Shown here one piece after another: positions 1 to 6,850 of a stretch of DNA of 17,291 nt. The notes beneath the pieces were generated by a model. The model ran no database searches and had not been told where the DNA came from. It saw nothing but the letters and a program-made list of their open reading frames with translations. Source of the DNA: JACRBK01 sp964427955 (lineage in GTDB: Bacteria > Chloroflexota > Anaerolineae > Aggregatilineales > Aggregatilineaceae); NCBI GenBank assembly GCA_964427955.1, contig CAYRWY010000077.1:1-17291 (forward strand), given 5' to 3'. The first letter of the stretch is position 1. Each line of letters opens with the position of its first letter. The translations under genes were made by a program, and so were the position numbers.

Positions 1-3000
1 TACGCGGCGGCGCGGCTGATCGTGCTCTGGTGGCGGGATCGCGCCGGGTGGCGGTGCTTGTTCCGCCCGGCGGGATCGCTGCTGGGGATGGTCGCGCTCG
101 GCCTGGGACTGGGCGCAGCGCAGTTTATCCCGCTTTACGAACTCGGCACGCGCAATTTCCGCGAGGCGGCGGCGAGTTTTTCCGAGGTGCGCGGCTATGC
201 CCTCCCCAAGCGGCATATCGCCAAGTTCTTCATGCCGAACGTCTACGGCAGCCCGGCCCAGCACGAGTACCGCGACGTATTCACCGGGGACCTGGTCACG
301 CAGGATTGGAAGGGTTCCGACGAGGAATGCACCGGCGGAGCCGCGCGGGTGACCAACACCGACTTCGGGATCAAAAATTATGTCGAAGGCGGCGTCTACA
401 TGGGGCTGCTCGTCATGGCGCTGGCGGGGATCGGCTTGTTCGCGCGGCGTAAGCTCCAGGGAGAAAACACCGCCGTCCGCTGGATTCTGGCGCTGTTGGC
501 GCTGATCGCGCTGACCTTTGCCTTTGGCCTGCCCACTTACGCGATTTTGTACTACGCCTTTCCCAACCTGAACCAGCTTCACACCCCGTTCCGCTGGTCC
601 TGGCCGCTGACCTTCTGCGTGGCGGCGCTGGCCGGGTTCGGGGCGGATGCGCTCGCCGATAAAACTGATCGGGCTGGGCGGCGCGATGGCGTGCGCCTGT
701 TCGCCTGGGGCCTGATCGGGATCGGCGCGGCGGCGCTGCTGGGCCTGCTCGCCAGCCGGGTCGCCTATGGGACGTTCGAGCCGCTGGTCAAGCGCCTGTA
801 CGACGGGCTGGCGAAAGCGAACCAGACCTTCCCGACGGCCCAAGCCTTCTACAGCTTCGAGTTCTGGAACGTGCTGTTGTTCGGCGTCTTCACCCTGGCG
901 GCGGGCGTGGTGATCTACCTCAGCCGCAGCGGGCGGACCGTGCGGCGGCTGAGCCATGTGCCGATCTGGCAGGCGGCGGCGGTGGGCGTGATCGCGCTCG
1001 ATCTGATGGCCGCCGGGTGGGATTTCAACCCCGCTGCCGATCCGAAGTGGCTGGACTATACGCCGGACGCGATCCGGTGGCTCCAGGCGCAGCAGATCGC
1101 CGATGGGCCGTTCCGCTACACCACCATCAATTTCGGCCAGAATCCGCTGCACGCCAACAGCACGTGGCGCTATGGCCTGTACGATGTGCGCGGCTACGAC
1201 AGCATGATCCCTAAGCAGTACGCCGAGTACATGGCCCTGATCGCGCCGCAGGACGAGCTGCTGCACAACCGGATCGCCCCGGTGGCCTGGAACGACGAAG
1301 CGGCGCTGGCCTCGCCGCTGCTCGACCTGCTCAACGTGCGCTACGTCGTCACCGATTACGTGATCGATGGGGCGGAGGCGTTGGGCTACCAGGAAGTGTA
1401 CGTCGATGCGGGCGTGCGCATCTACGAAAATCTCGACGTGCTGCCCCACGCCTACACGCTGCCCTACTACAATCTCAAGCAGGATTTGTGCGGCGCGACG
1501 CCAGACTCGTTCGCCACCATCGTGACCAGCCCGGATTTCACCGCCGATCCGCGCCGGGTGGTGATCGAAGGCTTCCCCGACGCGCAGCACTGCGATTTCA
1601 CGTATCAATGGCCGACCCCGGACCTGGAAGCCGATCCCCAGCCCGCGACCATCACCAATTACGGCTCGCTGGAAGTGAAGGTCGATACCGCCGTCGATCA
1701 GGAATCCTGGCTGGTGCTGTCCGACAGCTACTATCCCGGCTGGAAAGCCTTCATCCGCCCGCAGGGCGCTGACCAGGACGAGGAAAAAGAAGTCAGCATT
1801 CACCTGGTGAACGGCAATTTCCGGGGCGTGAAGCTGCTGCCTGGCGCGTGGACGGTGCGCTTCCGCTACAGTCCGCCGACCTTCCAGGTGGGCGCATTCG
1901 TCTCGTTCCTGAGCGGGATGCTGATCATTTTCATGCTGATCCTGTGGCTGTGGCGGCGCGTCTACCGCCCGGACGACGAAGCCGACAGCGCCAAGCGCAT
2001 CGCCAAAAACAGCCTTGCGCCGATCCTGCTCAACCTGTTCAACCGTGGGATCGACTTCGCCTTCGCCTTCATCATGCTGCGCATCCTCGGCCCGGCCAAC
2101 GCGGGGGTGTATTACTACGCCGTCGTGATCTTCGGCTGGTTCGACATCCTGACCAACTTCGGCCTGAACACCTTCCTCATGCGCGAAGTGGCGCGGGATC
2201 GCAGCGCGGCGGGGCGTATCCTGTTCAACAGCACGGCGCTGCGGTTGGGGCTGGCGGTGTTGGGCGTGCCGCTGCTGGGCCTGTTCCTGCTGGTCCGGCA
2301 GACGGGTTTCCATCCCGCGCTGGAATCACAAGCGGTCTGGGCGATCATCCTGCTTTATGTCGGGCTGCTGCCCGGCAGTATCAACACCGGCCTCACGGCG
2401 CTGTTTTACGCCTTCGAAAAAGCCGAATATCCCGCCGCGCTGACGACGGTCAGCACCATCGTCAAGGTGACGCTGGGCCTGGGCACGCTGCTGCTCGGCT
2501 GGGGTGTGATCGGGCTGGCGGGAGGCGCCGTGGTCACCAACCTGGTGACGCTGGTGGCGCTGGCCTGGCTGGCACGTCCGCTGGCGGTGCGCTTCTTCCA
2601 CCAGCGCTTCGACCGGGTGATGGCGCGGCACATGCTGGGCGAAAGCTGGCCGCTGATGATCAATCACCTGTTGGCGACGCTCTTTTTCAAGATCGACGTG
2701 GTGCTGATGCAGGGCATCAACGGCGACGTGGTGGTCGGGCAGTACGCGACGGCCTACAAGTGGCTGGATGCGCTGAACATCATCCCGGCCTTTCTGACGA
2801 TGGCGCTGCTGCCGGTCATGGCGCGGCAAGCTCACGACGACCGGCCCGGCCTCAAGCGCAATTACACGCTGGCGGTCAAGCTGCTGGTGATGACGGCACT
2901 GCCGGTGGCGGTGGTAACGACCTTCATCGCCGAGCCGCTGATCCACGTCCTGGGCGGCGCGGAATACCTGCCCGCCGGGGGGATCGCGCTGCAACTTATG

Positions 3001-3462
3001 ATCTGGAGCATTCCCATCGGCTGGATCAACAGCGTGACCAACTACGTGATCGTGGCGCTGGATCGCCAGCGCACGCTGACCATCGCGTTCGTGGTCGGCG
3101 TGCTGTTCAACGTGATCGCCAACCTGATCTTCCTGCCGCACTACAGCTATCGCGCGGCGGCGATCATCACGATCCTGTCGGAAGGGACGTTGTTCCTGGC
3201 CTTCTACTGGATCATTCGCGAAGAACTGGGCGATATGGCCTGGCCGCGCGCCTTGTGGCGTCCGGCAGCGGCGGCGGTGGCCCTGCTGGCGATCCTGCTG
3301 GCCGGGTGGCAGATCGCGCCGCTGGCGGTGTTCGTGCTGTCGCCGCTGATCTACGGGATCGCGCTGCTGGGGCTGCGCCCGTTCGTGCCGGAGGAGATGT
3401 CGCGCATCGCGCCGCTGCTGCCGGGGCGCGTGCGGCGGTGGGTATTCGGGAGCCAGGCGTAG
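1..3462 (+). CDS. YfhO-like membrane protein fused to a Wzx/MATE-type polysaccharide flippase (5' end missing)
   Basis: The frame is open from base 1, and YfhO proteins normally carry several more membrane segments upstream, so the true start lies outside the window; an in-frame GTG at 22 is probably internal. The first part, to about nt 1975, looks like the YfhO family: hydrophobic segments, a GAAQFIPLYEL-type segment near nt 112, a soluble region, then the typical C-terminal SDSYYPGWKA motif near nt 1720 and a closing membrane helix (about nt 1888-1960). From about nt 1990 a second complete module starts (AKRIAKNSLAPILLNLFNRG) with many hydrophobic helices and the RILGPANAGVYY signature of Wzx-type flippases. 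YfhO proteins are known in lipid-linked sugar modification of envelope polymers; Wzx proteins flip lipid-linked oligosaccharides. The joint product probably acts in envelope glycan export at the cytoplasmic membrane. The exact substrate cannot be read. No stop or frameshift separates the two halves. Confidence 0.85.
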   Translation, partial: YAAARLIVLWWRDRAGWRCLFRPAGSLLGMVALGLGLGAAQFIPLYELGTRNFREAAASFSEVRGYALPKRHIAKFFMPNVYGSPAQHEYRDVFTGDLVTQDWKGSDEECTGGAARVTNTDFGIKNYVEGGVYMGLLVMALAGIGLFARRKLQGENTAVRWILALLALIALTFAFGLPTYAILYYAFPNLNQLHTPFRWSWPLTFCVAALAGFGADALADKTDRAGRRDGVRLFAWGLIGIGAAALLGLLASRVAYGTFEPLVKRLYDGLAKANQTFPTAQAFYSFEFWNVLLFGVFTLAAGVVIYLSRSGRTVRRLSHVPIWQAAAVGVIALDLMAAGWDFNPAADPKWLDYTPDAIRWLQAQQIADGPFRYTTINFGQNPLHANSTWRYGLYDVRGYDSMIPKQYAEYMALIAPQDELLHNRIAPVAWNDEAALASPLLDLLNVRYVVTDYVIDGAEALGYQEVYVDAGVRIYENLDVLPHAYTLPYYNLKQDLCGATPDSFATIVTSPDFTADPRRVVIEGFPDAQHCDFTYQWPTPDLEADPQPATITNYGSLEVKVDTAVDQESWLVLSDSYYPGWKAFIRPQGADQDEEKEVSIHLVNGNFRGVKLLPGAWTVRFRYSPPTFQVGAFVSFLSGMLIIFMLILWLWRRVYRPDDEADSAKRIAKNSLAPILLNLFNRGIDFAFAFIMLRILGPANAGVYYYAVVIFGWFDILTNFGLNTFLMREVARDRSAAGRILFNSTALRLGLAVLGVPLLGLFLLVRQTGFHPALESQAVWAIILLYVGLLPGSINTGLTALFYAFEKAEYPAALTTVSTIVKVTLGLGTLLLGWGVIGLAGGAVVTNLVTLVALAWLARPLAVRFFHQRFDRVMARHMLGESWPLMINHLLATLFFKIDVVLMQGINGDVVVGQYATAYKWLDALNIIPAFLTMALLPVMARQAHDDRPGLKRNYTLAVKLLVMTALPVAVVTTFIAEPLIHVLGGAEYLPAGGIALQLMIWSIPIGWINSVTNYVIVALDRQRTLTIAFVVGVLFNVIANLIFLPHYSYRAAAIITILSEGTLFLAFYWIIREELGDMAWPRALWRPAAAAVALLAILLAGWQIAPLAVFVLSPLIYGIALLGLRPFVPEEMSRIAPLLPGRVRRWVFGSQA

Positions 3463-3467
3463 ACAAA

Positions 3468-3492
3468 AAAATCCGGCCAACCGCCGGATTTT
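3468..3492 (+). terminator. Intrinsic terminator after the YfhO-flippase gene, possibly bidirectional
   Basis: A perfect 10-bp stem, AAAATCCGGC / GCCGGATTTT, closes a 5-base loop (caacc) six bases after the TAG stop at 3460-3462. The right arm ends in a T run, and the left side provides A7, so it can also work on the minus strand for transcripts leaving the small gene at 3564-3899. Confidence 0.85.
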
Positions 3493-3563
3493 CTCTCAAT
3501 GAAGTCTTTTCCTCTGCCAGTCAGAGGCGCTACCAATACAGGCCCACACGATCCCCTGCCGGT

Positions 3564-3899
3564 CTAGATGTGACCGGGCAGCGGCACATTCTCACTCTTG
3601 AGCAGGACGACGCGCAGGCCGCGGTCTTGCAGCAACCGCCGGACGACGGGATTGCTTTGGACCGGCACGACCTGGGTTTGTTCATCTTTGACCAGCTCGA
3701 AGTGATAGACGTCTACCCGCCGAGAACCGGCGTGCCAATGCTCTTCCAAACCAACAACCGGGCTGATCGTCCAGCCTTCGGTGACATAGCGGAGCAGCAC
3801 GTCGGCGGGGGCATACAACTGAGACGAAGGCGACCAATGTCGCCGGGTATCGAGAGACCGTAGCTCGGCTTCGATAAAAGATGGTCCGGCGCCTGCCAT
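3564..3899 (-). CDS. Unrecognised 111-residue soluble protein
   Basis: I do not recognise this protein with confidence. The ATG at 3899 is well supported: the minus strand reads AAAGGAGG about 10 bases upstream, the strongest Shine-Dalgarno in this part of the window. The product has no signal peptide or membrane segment. A compact core with aromatic and beta-strand character runs from YAPADVLLRYVTEGW (about residues 29-43) through RRVDVYHFEL to NPVVRRLLQDRGLRVV. It contains His and Trp in a short EEHWHAG stretch but no cysteine pair, and nothing identifies a catalytic site. It is convergent with the YfhO-flippase gene (shared terminator) and divergent from asnS. Its leader carries competing hairpins followed by a T run, described separately. 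Coding status rests on the ribosome binding site and good codon use. Confidence 0.7.
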   Translation of the reverse strand: MAGAGPSFIEAELRSLDTRRHWSPSSQLYAPADVLLRYVTEGWTISPVVGLEEHWHAGSRRVDVYHFELVKDEQTQVVPVQSNPVVRRLLQDRGLRVVLLKSENVPLPGHI

Positions 3900-3997
3900 G
3901 ATGAAGATCCTCCTTTTTGAGTTGGTGTACGGTCAGAGGGTGCCTGCCGATGTACCTAGCTTTATTGTACATCCAATATTTCAGATGTGTATTAAAG

Positions 3998-4051
3998 AAA
4001 AAATAAAAAACCTTAAGCGCCTTCTAAGGATAGAACTACTGTGCGGCGCTT
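3998..4051 (-). promoter_or_regulatory. Possible attenuator in the leader of the 111-residue protein gene
   Basis: On the minus strand, AAGCGCC (4051-4045) can pair with GGCGCTT (4021-4015) across a 23-base loop. Alternatively CCTTA (4029-4025) pairs with TAAGG (4015-4011), directly before T6-A-T6 (4010-3998). The two stems share base 4015 and exclude each other, so the region could switch between a weak terminator and read-through. No ligand-binding riboswitch family is recognised. The right end of the inverted repeat also overlaps the asnS -35 hexamer on the plus strand. Confidence 0.35.
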
Positions 4052-4078
4052 GACCCACGAAAATCGGCAGGCTAGAAT
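4050..4078 (+). promoter_or_regulatory. Sigma-70 promoter for the asnS operon
   Basis: TTGACC (4050-4055) and TAGAAT (4073-4078) are separated by exactly 17 bases and each matches the consensus at five of six positions. The predicted start near 4085 leaves a 5' leader of about 40 bases before the GTG at 4127. It is the best housekeeping promoter seen in the window. Confidence 0.7.
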
Positions 4079-4095
4079 ACCATTAGTTTAATTTC

Positions 4096-4104
4096 ATTAT
4101 ATCA
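4096..4104 (-). promoter_or_regulatory. Candidate extended -10 promoter reading left
   Basis: The minus strand carries TGATATAAT, a perfect -10 hexamer with the TGn extension, which can work without a good -35; none is visible. Initiation would fall near 4089 and give a leader of about 190 bases through the attenuator-like element to the ATG at 3899. The stretch is AT-rich, so chance occurrence is possible. A second weaker candidate, TACAAT at 3969-3964, lies after the T run. Confidence 0.35.
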
Positions 4105-4126
4105 CAATAAAACAAGGACGTGTGTT

Positions 4127-5464
4127 GTGTCAACTCCTATCCAAATTGACCAGATCGCCGGTTATGTCGGCCAGGATGTGACGATCCGCGGCTGGCTGTA
4201 TAACCGTACTGACAAAGGCCGTCTGCAATTTCTGCTCGTGCGCGATGGCACCGGGGTCGTGCAGTGTGTGGCGTTCAAGAAAGAACTGTCCGAGAGCCTG
4301 TTTGAGCTGGCGCAAAGCCTGACTCAAGAATCGTCGATCATCATCACCGGCTCGGTGCGGGCCGATGATCGCGCGCCGGGCCAGCCGGGCGGTTTCGAGA
4401 TCGGGATCAAGGACCTACAAGTGATCCAGATCGCGGGCGAATATCCCATCCAGCCGAAGGATCACGGCGTCGAGTTCCTGATGGACAACCGCCACCTGTG
4501 GGTGCGCTCGTCGCGCCAGTGGGCGATCCTGCGCATCCGCGCGACGATCATCCGCACTATCCGCAACTGGCTGGACGATCACGGCTACATGCTGGTCGAT
4601 ACGCCCATCCTCACCCCCGCCGCGGGCGAAAACACCACCACGTTGTTCGAGATCGATTATTTCGGCGAAGCGGCATTTTTGGCGCAGACGGGCCAATTGT
4701 ATAACGAAGCCAACATGGCCGCTTTTGGCAAAGTGTACTGTTTTGGACCCACTTTCCGCGCCGAAAAATCCAAGACGCGCCGCCACCTGATGGAATTCTG
4801 GATGGTCGAGCCGGAGATGGCCTGGTTCTCGTTGGAAGACCTGATGGCGATGGAAGAGGAATTTATCAGCGCGATTGTGCAGGCCGTGCTGCAAAAGCAC
4901 CGTGCCGAACTCGCCATCCTGGAGCGCGACGTTACCCAACTGGAAAAGATCGTCCCGCCCTTCCCGCGCATCAGCTACGATGACGCCGTGGCCCGGCTGC
5001 AAAAGCTGGCCGCCGAGATCGACGATCCCGACCGCAAAGCCGAAGTCAACATCGAGTGGGGCGGCGATTTTGGCGCGCCGCACGAAACGGTCATCGCCGA
5101 AATGTTCGACAAGCCGGTCTTCGTTTACCACTATCCGTCGGCGGTCAAAGCCTTCTACATGCAGCCGGTCGAAGGGCGCGAGGAAGTCTGCCGCAGCGTG
5201 GATCTGCTCGCCCCCGAAGGCTACGGCGAGGTTACGGGCGGCAGCGAACGCATCTACGATCCGGCGCTGCTGGACCGGCAGATTCAAAAGATCGGCATCG
5301 ATCCGGCCAATTACGCGTGGTATCTCGACCTGCGCAAATACGGCAGTGTGCCTCATGCCGGGTTTGGCCTGGGGGTCGAGCGCACCGTCGCGTGGATCTG
5401 CGGCCTGCCGCACATTCGCGAGACGATCCCCTATGCGCGCATGTTGAACCGGCTCTACCCGTAA
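4127..5464 (+). CDS. asnS: Asparagine--tRNA ligase (AsnRS), class IIb
   Basis: This cytoplasmic enzyme charges tRNA-Asn with asparagine using ATP. The 445-residue length suits the compact Thermus-type bacterial form. Residues about 15-100 form the N-terminal OB fold that reads the anticodon (VTIRGWLYNR, then FLLVRDGTGVVQCV). The class II catalytic core follows: motif 1 around residues 135-160 (HGYMLVDTPILTP), motif 2 at 210 onwards (FRAEKSKTRRHLMEFWMVEPE) and motif 3 at 412-419 (GFGLGVER). The motif 2 context EFWMVEPE and the GENTTTLFEI segment favour AsnRS over AspRS; a relaxed AspRS of archaeal type is the main alternative. The start is a GTG with AAGGA at 4114-4118, eight bases upstream. 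It leads a three-gene plus-strand unit with gaps of only 14 and 12 bases. Confidence 0.93.
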   Translation: MSTPIQIDQIAGYVGQDVTIRGWLYNRTDKGRLQFLLVRDGTGVVQCVAFKKELSESLFELAQSLTQESSIIITGSVRADDRAPGQPGGFEIGIKDLQVIQIAGEYPIQPKDHGVEFLMDNRHLWVRSSRQWAILRIRATIIRTIRNWLDDHGYMLVDTPILTPAAGENTTTLFEIDYFGEAAFLAQTGQLYNEANMAAFGKVYCFGPTFRAEKSKTRRHLMEFWMVEPEMAWFSLEDLMAMEEEFISAIVQAVLQKHRAELAILERDVTQLEKIVPPFPRISYDDAVARLQKLAAEIDDPDRKAEVNIEWGGDFGAPHETVIAEMFDKPVFVYHYPSAVKAFYMQPVEGREEVCRSVDLLAPEGYGEVTGGSERIYDPALLDRQIQKIGIDPANYAWYLDLRKYGSVPHAGFGLGVERTVAWICGLPHIRETIPYARMLNRLYP

Positions 5465-5478
5465 GCCACAGGCGGCCT

Positions 5479-6198
5479 ATGTCGATTCACGCGCAGCGTA
5501 CCCAGGTGCGGCGGCTGCTGGACGATTCCAGCCCGGCAGACGCCCCTACCGTTTACTATACGCTCTTTCATGATCCCGCCCGCTCGGTGCTGACCGTTCA
5601 GACCGACGACACCGGGCGGGATGTGGGTTTCGTCGGCGTCTTCCAGACCGGGATCGATCTGTTCCGCCCCTTGATCACGCTGTGCTGCCGTGACGCCGCG
5701 AGCGCGGCTGATCTGCTTCAGCAAGCCCTGACACCGGGCCGTCCCTACCTGCTGTTCGCGCGGCAGGATCAGCTTCCACTGGTCGGAGGCAGCCTGCGCG
5801 TGGAGAACTCGCGCCTGCTGCACATCTACCAGCTCGACCTGCGCCAGTTCCAGCCGGTGGTGAACGTGCTGGTCCAGCACAAAACCGCGCCGGATGGCAC
5901 GCCGCGCTGCGTGATCGAGTCGGGCGGCTTGCAGGCGATGGCCGGGGTGAACTGGCAGAGTCCGGGGTTTGCCGAGCTGTACGTCTATACCGACGCCGAC
6001 GCCCGCCAGCGGGGGTGGGGGATCAGCGTCGTGGCGGCGCTGACGCAGGCGGTCCTCAAGAGCGGACGGCTTCCGCTCTACCTGGTCGAAGCCGACAACG
6101 ATCCCTCGCGCCGCCTGGCCGAGAAGTTGGGTTATGTGGACAGCGGCGGGCGGCAGGTGTTCGCCGACGTGGTCTACCTGGGACATCCGGGAAAGTGA
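5479..6198 (+). CDS. GNAT-family N-acetyltransferase
   Basis: The 239-residue product has a C-terminal GNAT fold. The acetyl-CoA pyrophosphate-binding motif A is seen as RQRGWG at residues 176-181, followed by a helix (VVAALTQAVL) and the typical NDPSRRLAEKLGYVDSG segment from residue 207. Residues 1-150 form a divergent N-terminal half, perhaps a second degenerate GNAT domain. The family transfers acetyl from acetyl-CoA to an amine; the substrate here is unknown. The frame is open well upstream inside asnS, but the ATG at 5479 is the sensible start: it lies 14 bases after the asnS stop, with a weak purine-rich GGCGG upstream, which suggests translation depends on ribosomes leaving asnS. There is no signal peptide, so it is cytoplasmic. 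Confidence 0.85.
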   Translation: MSIHAQRTQVRRLLDDSSPADAPTVYYTLFHDPARSVLTVQTDDTGRDVGFVGVFQTGIDLFRPLITLCCRDAASAADLLQQALTPGRPYLLFARQDQLPLVGGSLRVENSRLLHIYQLDLRQFQPVVNVLVQHKTAPDGTPRCVIESGGLQAMAGVNWQSPGFAELYVYTDADARQRGWGISVVAALTQAVLKSGRLPLYLVEADNDPSRRLAEKLGYVDSGGRQVFADVVYLGHPGK

Positions 6199-6210
6199 TA
6201 ACGAGCTGCT

Positions 6211-6711
6211 ATGAAATTCATGGTCAAACTGTTGGTGCTGAGCACCATCGGGCTGGTCGCGCTGCTGGGCTGTACGGACCAATCCGGTTCTTCTACGTCG
6301 CAGCCCTCGTCCAGCGTGTCCGGCGAATCCGCGCAAGTCGTGCGTATCATCGATGGCGATACGATTGACGTCAAGCTGGACGGCGATACCTACCGGGTGC
6401 GCTACGTGGGTGTGAATACGCCGGAGCGCGACGAGCCGTGTTACAGCGAGGCCACGAATGCGAACGCGGCCCTGGTCGAAGACCAGACCGTGACGCTGGT
6501 GCGCGACGTGAGTAACACGGACCAGTATGGCCGCCTGCTGCGCTACGTGTACGTGGGCAATACCTTCGTCAACGCCGAACTGGTGGCCGAGGGCTATGCC
6601 GAAGCGCGCGAATATCCCCCTGACACCTCGCAGGCCGATTACCTGGAAAGTCTCGAATCAACCTCCCGGTCACGGAATTTGAACTGCTACGCCACCGGGG
6701 TGTTTGACTGA
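6211..6711 (+). CDS. Secreted lipoprotein thermonuclease (staphylococcal nuclease-like)
   Basis: The 166-residue protein begins with a lipoprotein signal: basic MKFMVK, a hydrophobic core and LLGC with Cys21 as the lipidation site. A Ser/Thr-rich linker leads to a nuclease domain from about residue 41. Visible motifs are DGDT (48-51, calcium ligand region), R64 in RVRYVGVNTPE, E72 and R108 in DQYGR, matching the catalytic Arg35, Glu43 and Arg87 of staphylococcal nuclease. The position of Asp40 is Asn69 here (VNTPE instead of the usual DTPE). The family cleaves DNA and RNA at phosphodiester bonds with Ca2+; the anchor places it on the outer face of the membrane. It follows the GNAT gene by 12 bases with a weak ribosome binding site, and a terminator lies just after it. 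Confidence 0.88.
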   Translation: MKFMVKLLVLSTIGLVALLGCTDQSGSSTSQPSSSVSGESAQVVRIIDGDTIDVKLDGDTYRVRYVGVNTPERDEPCYSEATNANAALVEDQTVTLVRDVSNTDQYGRLLRYVYVGNTFVNAELVAEGYAEAREYPPDTSQADYLESLESTSRSRNLNCYATGVFD

Positions 6712-6721
6712 TCCTCGACGG

Positions 6722-6755
6722 TGAGGGAAGTCTGCCCCAGGCTTCCCTCATTTAA
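6722..6755 (+). terminator. Intrinsic terminator ending the asnS-GNAT-nuclease unit
   Basis: A perfect 9-bp stem, TGAGGGAAG / CTTCCCTCA, with an 11-base loop is followed by a short TTTAA. It starts about 10 bases after the nuclease stop. The T run is short, so termination may be partial. Confidence 0.7.
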
Positions 6756-6778
6756 CATAGATTTAAGTATATTTAAGT
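6751..6778 (+). repeat. Helically phased TTTAA repeats upstream of the dioxygenase-HhH gene
   Basis: TTTAA occurs at 6751, 6762 and 6772, and the last two are part of identical ATTTAAGT copies exactly 10 bases apart. Spacing near one DNA turn is typical of tandem half-sites for OmpR/PhoB-type response regulators. The site lies about 75-100 bases before the start codon at 6851, in a region without a good -35. No specific regulator can be named. Confidence 0.35.
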
Positions 6779-6850
6779 CATAAATAACAACAAAAATTCG
6801 CTTCTGCCGGATAATCCTTCTCATACGGACCAATTCAAGGAGAAGCGAAG

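Noticed and set aside
2326..3480. A 384-codon antisense frame in the flippase
   Set aside because: The product is dominated by His, Gln, Arg and Asp, the usual antisense image of a membrane protein gene, and it begins inside the terminator region.
1848..3863. A 671-codon open frame on the plus strand in another frame of the flippase region
   Set aside because: Its product is rich in Arg, Gly, Pro and Ala without hydrophobic helices, and the overlapping frame gives a clear YfhO/flippase protein. GC-rich DNA makes such long shadow frames. It also runs across the terminator at 3468-3492.
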